A stretch of 64,000 nucleotides of DNA, taken from positions 2,170,001 through 2,234,000 of the forward strand of contig BLLK01000069.1 of assembly GCA_021927905.1 (NCBI GenBank), read 5' to 3'. The notes beneath the pieces are model-generated. The model had not been told where the DNA came from. It ran no database searches and saw nothing but the letters and a program-made list of their open reading frames with translations. The stretch comes from Chaetoceros tenuissimus. Its lineage: Eukaryota; Bacillariophyta; Thalassiosirophyceae; Chaetocerotales; Chaetocerotaceae. The translations under genes were made by a program, and so were the position numbers. This document shows positions 52,475 to 62,089 of the stretch, one piece after another. Positions within the stretch are counted from its first letter, which is position 1. Each line of letters begins with the position of its first letter.

Positions 52475-53284
52475 ATGTCGTGGATAGAGTTTGATGAATT
52501 GCGGCAGCTTAAACCTGGAGTGCAAATGTACCATGGGAAGATAACCTTTGTTTATAATGGAGAGGTGATTTACGATTGGAAGAACGATAAACCACTTGTT
52601 TATGGTGAAACTGAAAGAAAATCTTGGCGTGTGATTATTGTTTTGCCAGGAGTATCAGATATTCCTTTCAAGTCTTTTTATAAATGCGAGAATTTGAAAA
52701 TAGTTATTATGCCTACCGTGAAACATATTAGAAGATCTGCCTTTATGTATTGCAAGAGATTGAGATCAGTTGTGTTTTCAGAGAATCTTGAAGTAATTGG
52801 AAGTTTTGCATTTGCAGCCTGCATACGTCTGAGGTCAATATTCATTCCACTTAGCTGCACACATATTTTTGGTGATGCTTTCTTCTATTGTGAAAAATTG
52901 TTAATATGCAGTATTGGAAATCCGTCAATTGGTATACATGTATTTGATGGATCTGAGTTGATGAAAAGATCTCCTTTTACACGAAATAGGAATGGGCGTT
53001 ACAATGACTATGATGCAATCTCGCGTTGGGTGACAAGCCTCAATGGAGACACAGATGAATTTTCTTTACATCGAGCATGTGCATCTTGTACTCCAAACAC
53101 AGAAGACATCTACGAAATATTTAAAAACCAAGGTTTGAAGTCACTGGCGAAAACGAATGAAATTGGTGTCACCCCATCACAATATTTAGAACAGAATCCG
53201 TTTTCCGATTTGAGTGCACAGAAGCTCATAAACAGATACGTTCTTGAAATGATGGGGGAAATACCGAATATTAGTAGAAATTAA
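52475..53284 (+). CDS. BspA-type leucine-rich repeat (LRR_5) protein
   Basis: A single exon of 269 residues. After a short N-terminal strand region (GEVIYDWKNDKPLVYG), LRR_5 units run from about 50 to 150 with the typical pattern: IPFKSFYKCENLKIVIMP, IRRSAFMYCKRLRSVVFS, IGSFAFAACIRLRSIFIP and IFGDAFFYCEKLLICSIG. A C-terminal part (SLHRACASCTPNTEDIYEIF...NEIGVTPSQYLEQNPF) is the ankyrin-like tail often seen in diatom members. This family is greatly expanded in diatoms, and its function is not established. No signal peptide, so it is presumably intracellular. It converges on the helicase gene with about 30 bp between stops. Confidence 0.88.
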   Translation: MSWIEFDELRQLKPGVQMYHGKITFVYNGEVIYDWKNDKPLVYGETERKSWRVIIVLPGVSDIPFKSFYKCENLKIVIMPTVKHIRRSAFMYCKRLRSVVFSENLEVIGSFAFAACIRLRSIFIPLSCTHIFGDAFFYCEKLLICSIGNPSIGIHVFDGSELMKRSPFTRNRNGRYNDYDAISRWVTSLNGDTDEFSLHRACASCTPNTEDIYEIFKNQGLKSLAKTNEIGVTPSQYLEQNPFSDLSAQKLINRYVLEMMGEIPNISRN

Positions 53285-53315
53285 TACATATTGGAAAAGT
53301 TAGTAAAGTTGTAAC

Positions 53316-56300
53316 CTAAGAATGTTTATGAAAATTTATTACTGTCTGAAGATCTTCATATGTCATCGTTTTAAAGTTGTGATACCACCCTAACACATCT
53401 TGTTTCTCGAGTTCAGAAATTTTTAAATGAGTTTTTGTCTCTCTTTTATCGAGATATTGAGTCCACATGTTTCTTCGTTTTACCTTTTCATAAGTTTCTA
53501 CTGATAGCTCTGGTTCATGAAAAACTTCGGAAGAATCGCTAGCTTGAGAAAGTATCTTTTGCCTTTTGTTAGACTTAGATTTTGTAACTCGTTTTCTTTT
53601 ATGAACCACATCCCGAAGACGTTCATATAACGATTGTTGAGTTTCACAACAAAAGTACAAAGCAGATAGATTTACATTGCCTCGACCTAATGATGTTGCT
53701 CTACTGATACCAGTATATGCTAGACCTGGGTTATTTCCTTCAAATGTTGTAGACCCTGGATGAAATGTCATTAGACGTATTGGATTGTTTCCTCCAACGT
53801 TTAAACCTTGTACTTTGTGAAGAGTTCTTGCAAAAGCAACATCTAGTGGATAATACTGTATCATGCAACAGCCATACGTAGCAATTTTACTATCTTCATA
53901 TTGAATTGCAACTGGTATAGGGACATATTTTGGATTGTCTTTATCCCAAGCTGGCCCAATGTAATCTTCAAAATCTATGACAATGTAAACTGGTAAGTCT
54001 CCATTCAGCGGGTTTTGTCCCATATCAAATCTGATATCGATTACTGTCCCAATGGCTCCATTGAAGAGACCTTTTCGCTGCCACACGTTTCTATTTAGGG
54101 ACACCCTAGCGCCTCTGCATAGTGCCACTCTTGCCTCAATGAGAGTTTTGAGTTGAAAATGTTTTTTTATTCCATGTGATTTGGTAGATCTCTCCGTTGG
54201 GAGCAAGTCAAATGTAAATTCCATTAAAGGATTGTCTTTGTTCACTATTTTCCGCAATTCACTTTCATTATGTCTAGCAACTTCTTCTTTTGTGGTGAAA
54301 ACAAATAAAGCTTTTTCTTTAATTTCGTTTTGTCTTTCCTCAGAAATATTGGGATTGTCTAGATTGTATTGGCAGATTTGTCGTGCTTGCTCCTGTGTTA
54401 GTCCATTTGTAGTTCTCAAGGCAGTAGTGACATCTCGAAGCAAATCTTCACCGTCTTCAATTCTTTGAATCTGTGTTAAAGATTTCACTTGTTGAACACA
54501 AAAATTTAGAACCTGCATTCCTTGAAGATTGGTGCCTTTTAGCTGATCATTTTTGTATCCCTTTTTGTCGAAAAAATCAAATGCGCCTTGAGCAGCAACT
54601 GGTGGTAATTGGTAATCGTCACCAAACATTAATACAATAGGTATCCCACCAAAGTATGAATTTTTATTTCCTGTTCCATGTGCAAAGGTCGAGCAATTTC
54701 TATCAACTGCATTGAGAAGATCAAGACTCATCATACTTCTTTCATCAATGATCAACATAATCATAGAGTGGAGTAGTGCATGTACACGGTCTTTTTGCTT
54801 CGGCGATAGTTCCTTAGTGGAGTCATAAGGATCAATACCCAGCAAACTATGAATCGTTTTTCCGTCTATGTTATAAGCGGCGCACCCTGTGGGAGCAGAA
54901 GTAGCTGTAACTTTGACATCAAACATTCTTTCAATTGCATTAACCAGAACTCTAATGAGAAAGCTTTTTCCTGTGCCTCCAGCTCCTCGAATTGTGAGAA
55001 CTAAAGGCTCAAATGTTGATGCATCATTATCAGGAAATTCAATCCATTCCTTTAATTTTGATAAAACTGCAAAGACAATTTCCTCTTGAGCTTCATTGTT
55101 GAAGGTATCTTCAATAGAGTATGGTCTTTGTGTTTTTGAATTAATGTGAATGTTTTTTTGAAGCAATTCGGCAGTATCCCATTCGTCCTTTGTTTCTTTG
55201 AGCCATGTCTTTCCAGACTCCAAATTCGAGTCAAAATCATAATGTAACTTTTGAAAATCATATCCGTCTTCACCTTTGTAGAATCCGTCAAAATCAAAAC
55301 GGAACAATCTTGAATTGGACACTAAGTTATAGAAATCACTTTGATCTTCATTTAACTCATCCAAATCCACATTGGAGTGACCCTTTCCATCCAACTTTCT
55401 TTTGAACATCTTCATTTCAAAGTTGGCTTTAGCTATACAAAATTGAAGTTTAACAGATTGAGGACAGTTTTCACTCGTCAAAAACTCATTGAACTCATGT
55501 TTAGCACATATAGTTCTGTCTCTCTCAAAATCGAGTCTTTTTTTATCATGCCATGGCTTATGAAGAACAAGTGTTGTAATGGCATAATGGAGATTTGGCG
55601 GAAAGCAAGGTGCACAATTGAAGCCCACAGGATGTATGAACCTATCTTTGCATTTATTGTCCAATTGCCTAAGAACATTTTTGTCTCTGTTCTGAATCTT
55701 CTTCGTGTTTTCTAGGATCGCCATGTATTCTACAAAACTAAGACTATGGCAGTCAGCAGGTCGATGTTTGTACATTTGAATTGGGTCGTGCTTGCTCTTT
55801 GTATCATCTTTTAGCAAGTATTTCAGGCCTGTCAAGTTGATGTATTTAGCACTTTCCGTACACCAATACAAATCTAAATCAAGAAGTTCGACACATGCTT
55901 CTGGTTTTGAAACAACTCGACTTGTTAAAAGAGAGTTCAAAGCTTTCCTTGTCATTGCAACAAGATTTGATTTTTCAGAACGAAAATATTCATAGTCAAA
56001 CCTCGTAATAATAGAAGCAATGGAACTTCTTTCTTCCTGATATGACAAATTCCCTTTTGTGCAGTACGACATGATGTAACCACTTATTTGAGCAATATCA
56101 GATGGAACAATATTGACTGGATCTGTAGCATATACAATAATGGAGACATCACAGTTAGCTCGCCAGGAATTCAACATGGTTGTTGATGTTTGTTTGAGTC
56201 TATTGTGGTTTCTTTTTAATTTCAACACATGAATTCCCTTTTCATAATTCTTCTCAATCTCATCATGTTCACGTAATTCAAAACCAGGAGTGCTCTTAGG

Positions 56301-58779
56301 ATCACCAGGTATTGTCTCTTGCCCAGCATTCATCCTACAAACACGTCCAACGTTGTCTTTCCTATGAAAAAAAAATAAGTTTAGCAAGACATGAAGCATA
56401 GGTTACGAACCCTCCAAAATTATTATTAAAAAAAAATTTTGGAGACTATAAAATGTGAAATTGTAACACTTACTTTGAGATACAAGACAGACAATAATCA
56501 GTACAGTCATGCATGTGCACTTTTTTGCAAAGAAGACAAAGATCGTGTTGGTGATTTGAAGATTCAGAATAGAGACTTCCTAACGGATGTGGTTTTGCAT
56601 TGATTTCTGTTTCCTCAAATTCTGTGAACTCTTCAGTCAGTGATAATACATTTCGAGCATACTCCGCTAAAGCATCTGCTCCAAGTTGCGCATTGCTCTT
56701 GCTTACATATTTATCATGAAATTCTGTGAGCAAAGAAACATCAGAGGTTATTGCTACCATGTGTGCATGAATTTGACCTCTTCCTTTAGCAAATTCGAAA
56801 CGTAGGAAGTAATGCTTGATGTTGAAGACTTTCCTTCCAATAGTTTCAAGCCAATTGTTGAGTCTATGCTGAAAGAACACTTGGACGCTAGCTGTGTATT
56901 CATCTACTAAGTATGATTGTGCTTTCATTTGTTCTTCTTCAGTTCCATTGAGCAAGATATCGACGTAATGACTATCTGTTGTGTCTTCAATAATTGAAAT
57001 GAGATAATGTCTTAGATCCTTCCACCAATACTCAGCACAGGAAAAAGTCATGAACAAAGTTGGAGGACCGTGGCCTTTTTGTAGATGATGTGCTATCCAG
57101 CTGTCAAGTTCATGCTTCCTAGCTCTCCACCAACCATCACATCCTCGAATCCTTTGGCTGGCAAAATTTTGTATGCGTCCAACAGTAAAGAAGTTGCCAT
57201 TTTCAATTTCTTCTTTGATTTTCTCTACAGTGGTATTGTTTGAGAACATTGAATGATACAATGAAATGGAACTACCATTATTCAAATGTCTTTGTATATA
57301 ATTCAAGGCATGAAATGTAAAACAAGGATCTTTTTGAAAACGGCCATCTTTCCATTGCAAAAGCAACTTTGTCCAAGCAATAGCCTTTGTCCTATCTCCT
57401 TGTATTTCCTTTGATAAATCACCAACTCCTCCAGGAAACAGCCATGGGTACGCTTTAGCAAAAAGGAAATTTCCATTGAATTCGTCTGTAGCTACATCAG
57501 AAGTTTGTGGCCAGAGAATTGTTTCGCTGCATTCTCTTCCCTTCTCTTTTGCATTTTCAACTGCTGTTTTCAATACATTCATAGTTTCTCTTGCTTCTTG
57601 AGAAAACAAATGGTCAGATCTATCTGCTGCAATTCCACACATTTCCACAGTTTCTGTTGCATTTGGATTTGATGTCTGCTCTTTAGCAACGGTTCCAGTA
57701 TTGTACTTTTCAGTGAGAACAATATTCTCCTCGAAATCTGTAAACAACTCTTCTTCTTTATCTTGCATCCAATTCAAGTTATCTTCTACAATGTTTATAT
57801 CTTTGTAGTGAACGTTGTATTTCTTGAGCCAGCGAAGAGCTTCTAAGACTTTCTTACGGCGAACTTTGAAGCATTTGTATGTATATTCTTCTGCGTTTTC
57901 TCTATCAACGATGAGTCGTTTAACATCAATAACGTCTAATTTCAATCTAGGGAGATTCGTACAAAGATCTGAATTATCTCTTGCAAAGAAAACAGAATGA
58001 GCACATAAACCTGTACATGGTATAAGTAGACTGTTATTAGAGTGGAAAATAATAAAAAGAAAGTTTTTAAACAATTACCTACCAAATTTGCCTTTGCCCA
58101 TGTGCACACATGGAATAAGAAAAGATTCCAGTTGTATCAATAGTTTCTCTGTCAAAGTCAAATCTTTTAATTCGTCTGGTAATTCATATTGCGCTACTTT
58201 GTTCTTGTACCACAATGGAAAACAATGATCAATATCTTCTGTAGATAAGTTTTGCTCTTTACAGTCCATGCATTTCTTTGGACACCTGCTCCATACATGC
58301 TGCCTTTCAAACGTAAACTTGCTGTTGCACACTTTACAAATCCCAACTGACAAAGCCATGTTTTTAGCTTCAAACAAAATTGTTTCATAGATTTCATCTT
58401 GCTGTTTTTTGTTGGAAGAACAAAAGAGCTTCCTAGTTTCTTTGCTAATATCAACAAAAGGATCTTTATTCTTGAACTGTTTCAATTCTTCTTTCATGAT
58501 TTTTCCACGCTTCTTACAGTCATGAACAGACATTGCAAAGAATGGATCTTCGTGAATGTTGTCAAAATATTTCCTCACTCCAAACGATGCAAAATCGAGA
58601 AACATATTCAGCACTTCTTCGTAGAATACTTCATCGCTTCTATATCTTGACTCCCATAATCTTTTCAAAGCAGGCCTTGCATTATAATTCACACTTTCCA
58701 AAGCAATAAACTGATGAGATGTAGTTGCACATTGATTTCTCCATTCTTTAGATTGTTTGGATTCTTGAAGAAGTCGCAT
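53316..58779 (-). mobile_element. Helitron coding region (Rep/PIF1 helicase)
   Basis: Only the coding part of the Helitron can be placed. I could not find the 5' TC end, the 3' hairpin with CTRR, or the flanking A/T host target. The stop codon lies only about 30 bp from the LRR_5 gene end, so a normal Helitron 3' end does not fit in that gap. Either the element extends through neighbouring genes or its end has been lost. Confidence 0.75.
53316..58779 (-). CDS. Helitron Rep-helicase (HUH nuclease plus PIF1 helicase)
   Basis: Exons 58779-58083, 58010-56474 and 56361-53316 give 1759 residues from the ATG of MRLLQESKQ; a further upstream exon is possible. An N-terminal Cys-rich block (CKVCNSKF, CPKKCMDC) and LPDELKDLTLTEKLLI precede the Helitron-like N domain. 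The Rep nuclease shows GQIHAHMV (HUH, about 644) and YIMSYCTKG (two Tyr, about 840). HDCTDYC...CISK-KDN is a zinc cluster completed by splicing. The SF1B helicase has GAGGTGKS (Walker A), LIIDERSM, GDDYQLPPV, HKVQGLN and YTGISRA. Together these enzymes drive rolling-circle transposition. All three exons are open, so it may still be functional. The second intron carries the hairpin. Confidence 0.93.
56398..56453. repeat. AT-rich hairpin inside Helitron intron 2
   Basis: The inner arms CTCCAAAATT and AATTTTGGAG pair perfectly around TATTA plus an A-run; the outer arm starts AGGTTACGAACC. It occupies most of the 112-nt intron (56362-56473). The core and the acceptor-side flank (AAAATAAGTTTAGCAAGAC...) match the intron at 60555-60658. 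Confidence 0.88.
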
Positions 58780-58843
58780 TCTAAGATTATCTTTGAATTC
58801 TATTGAAAGAAAATGAAAATGTGAGAAAATTAGATTTCTAGAT

Positions 58844-61594
58844 TTAAAAAAAAACGCCCAAGTTTCTATCAGAGTTATCTGGGTCCACAAATAGATAAGA
58901 CAAATAGTCTCTCTTGTACTCTCCAAAAATGGTCTTAGAGAAGTAGCCAATATCCCCATCAATGAGCATCTCGTCAAGTTTAAGACCAGTACTAGTTCTG
59001 GCTTTGTTATTGCCAATATCTCTTGACAGACTCTGATTATCATCTTCAATCAAAATTTTGTACAGTCCACTTGATCCCTTTGCAGCACGGAATACAGAAT
59101 CAAACCCGTTCTTCAACTGAGAGAAAGTGACTTCTTCGTCTTTATCTTTCTTCGCCAAGGCAGCTGACTTATTACAGATTTCCTCCAAGACATGGCAACA
59201 TTCAGTGTCATCTCCTGCTACATACTGCCAGTAACAAGCAATTTTGTAAGAAGTCCACCAATCCGGAGATTTCACAATTTTATGGAATTCGTCAACAATT
59301 TCCTTTGCTTCCTTCTCAGCTTCATCTTCATTTTCAGAATCCAATTCAATGTTGTAGATAGATTGATACTTGGAATAAGAATCAAAAATTACAAATGAAT
59401 TGTTCATGGACCCTGGATTTTGGCGGATCTTCATAGATAACATCTCAGAAGTAAGAATTTTCTCAGTAGTTCTGTTGTTGGATCCAAATTCAAGCTTCAT
59501 CTCAGAGCAGTCAAAAAGAACACATCCAATAGCCATACATTTGTTCATGATAGTTGAACGAAACTCAAAAAGATACTTGTCATCTCCTTTGGCAAGATCG
59601 TTCATTGCATTGACAGAAACAATAATATGAAACTTTGATTTTGCATAATTTGGAATTGGCCTAGAACTCTTCACAACTAGATACTTATGATTCCTGTTCT
59701 TTTCTTTCTTGAGTGGTGACTGACGCAAGTTGCTAAAGGAAAATGGTTTACTGTTCACCTTTTTTTTAGCTCCAGAAGACTTCTTGGGACTATCAAAGAA
59801 AGATGGAACATCCTTTGGTGAGCTCTTTGGTGTTGCCGTTGTCTTCTTGCTTGTAGTTTGTCCGCCAAAAAAAGATTTCGACGAAGGAGACTTCTGAGAA
59901 GATGTTTGGGATGAAGCAAATGATTGTGACTGACTGGTTGCTTGGGACTGACTAGTTGATTGAGACTGACCGAAAGCTGAAGGGTCTCTAGATGCTTGAG
60001 ACTGACTTGACGCCTGATGTTGACTGGAACATTGAGACTTGTTGGTTGCTGATGCGTCCTGACTTGCTGCTTGATGCTCACTGGTCTCTTCATCTTGAGC
60101 GGGCGTGGAACCTTGCACTGCTGGAAGTTGAGTAGAATCTGATGGTAAAGCAAGCCAAGGGATGCCATCCACAGTCTTGGGTGCTATACCGACAGGACCA
60201 ACAAAAGTTAAGCCTTGTTGTTTGTAAATTGTATTGGCATTGCACACCATTCCTTGGCTGCGAAGAAACTTGGCAATAATCTCTGCCTCAGAAAGAGAAC
60301 CAATACATGTGTTATCTGACGAAGAAGGACTCTCGGAAGCTGTAAATACACTTTTTGCTCTTTTCTCTTCACGGAAACGATGCTCCTCCTCAATTCTTTC
60401 CTCAAACTTGGTCTTTCCCAAAGTGAACCCATTAGAAAATGCACCATCTACACCATACTCACCTCTATCTTCTGCACTCTCTTCAGTTGCTTTGTCCATT
60501 GAATCTGAAACAGTACCAACTTTTCTGATTGTTGCCAAATTGTTCACGTTTCCACTTAAATGAAATAAGTTAGAAATGAGATCAACAGGTTATGAACCTT
60601 CAAAAATTATTATTCAAAAAATTTTTTTGAAGGGTTTGTAACCTATGAATGTACTTACTCTGAAATCTGTACATCGAAAAACACAACATTGTCTTCAAAC
60701 GCATCTTGGAGATTCCAAAAGGAACTGGACTCATCAACAACTAAGAATTTCTTGAAGAGGGACAACAACGAACAATAAAACTTGAGAGCTTCTCCTCTTT
60801 TCATGGTTGAAACACTTGGAAGTGAAATTTCATCGTTTTCAAGAGTTTTGATGATAGTCTTCAGATCAATCTCTCTAAAACAAAGAAATAGATTCTTGCG
60901 CACAAACTCTGCAAAGTTGGTTGCTAATTTTGCAAAGGCACGATCCTGACAATGCATGATAGTATTCTTTGTAATGCTAGCAAGAGAATCTGCTCCTTGT
61001 TTTGCAAATCCCTTCATCATTTCGGTAATAGGAGCAGTAAGCAGCTTGTATTCAGTGTCTTTTTTTCTTGACTTTGCAAAGTCTTCGCAAGTCTTGAAAT
61101 CAGGAAGTGAATCGACACATAGAAGTTGATGAAGAACCTTCACCTTAGACTCCTGGTTGTTTGCAGAAGCAACAAGACTCTGGATACTTTCAAGAGAATC
61201 GAATCCAACCCAATTTGCTACAGGGGCGATGCTCACTGAAGCAAAGTTCTTGACAAGACTACTCATAAGCTGGTCAAGATGCACATCATCGAGATGGGAA
61301 AGAAGCTTCACCAAAAGGTCCTTTCTTGAACTGAGAAACTCAGCTTCACGAATGTTGGAAGTACAATCCATGACATAGGAATGTTTCCCAAAGTCCTTCA
61401 CTTTTTTGGCAGAGACATGATCAAGTTCAAAACCTTCCGCTTCAAAAGTCTTTGAATTTAAATTTTGTTTAGTTTTGAACTTTCACATATGATGGATGAT
61501 TAACAAAGACAAATCAACTTACCTTAAACTGAAACTTAACAATGGTTTCAAGTTGCTCAAGAAGAGACTTAACATGGGATCCAGAAACTTTCAT
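58844..61594 (-). CDS. Unknown protein with Ser/Gln-rich centre
   Basis: Exons 61594-61523, 61449-60659 and 60554-58844 give 857 residues, starting MKVSGSHVKSLLEQLE. The first 290 residues are mostly helical. About 290-370 are charged. A Ser/Gln-rich low-complexity block (SQHQASSQSQASRD and similar SQSQ runs) covers about 430-500, followed by a Lys/Ser-rich block with SPKK. The C-terminal 300 residues (HKYLVVKSSRPIPNYAK, FHIIVSVNAMNDLAKGDDKYLF, WWTSYKIACYWQYVAGD) look folded but match nothing I know. It is transcribed in the same direction as the Helitron gene and its stop lies about 65 bp before my Helitron start, so it may belong to the same element. Its second intron holds a hairpin. Confidence 0.72.
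60587..60644. repeat. AT-rich hairpin inside an intron
   Basis: The arms AGGTTATGAACCTTCAAAAA and TTTTGAAGGGTTTGTAACCT are complementary over about 20 bp, around ATTATTATTC and an A-run/T-run. The hairpin fills the centre of the 104-nt intron (60555-60658) of the Ser/Gln-rich gene. It is the best-preserved copy of the family. Confidence 0.92.
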
Positions 61595-62089
61595 GATTGA
61601 TATGTTGACAGATTGACAAAACGAATTATACTTTTTGATAAAATATGAGTGCACCAAAAAAGTTAGAATCGTCGTTTTTTTCCCTCATTTCCCTCGGAGT
61701 TGCTCAACGCTCGCTCATCCAAATAAAAAAGTTTTATACTTTCTCCAACGCACACAACACAAAAGATTTCTCGTGCGTTGGAAACAAAAACATTATAGCT
61801 GTGAAATAACTTGTTATTGTTCGAGAATATAATATGTTAGAGAATGCGTTAGACGACAAACTATAAAGAATGAACGTTTTTGATTTGCTACAAAAATGAA
61901 GTGATTGTGGGAAACACAGAAAAAGAAGAATAAAATAGCTCTTAAAACACTTAATCCCGTCTCATATACAACTGTTGGCTTTTGAAGAACATATGTACAC
62001 ATCAACTTTTACAAACACATCATTCAATTTATTCTACTGTCATAGTTTTCCGAAGGGAATTATATAACCATAACACAAATAAACTCTAC
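61595..62089. promoter_or_regulatory. Divergent promoter region of two unknown genes
   Basis: Upstream of the Ser/Gln-rich gene (-) and the gene starting at 62090 (+). It is AT-rich. No repeat or clear motif is seen. Confidence 0.5.

Noticed and set aside
53285-53340. Helitron 3' terminus (hairpin plus CTRR) right after the helicase stop
   Set aside because: Only a weak remnant of the AT-rich hairpin family is seen; no GC-rich hairpin followed by CTRR was found.
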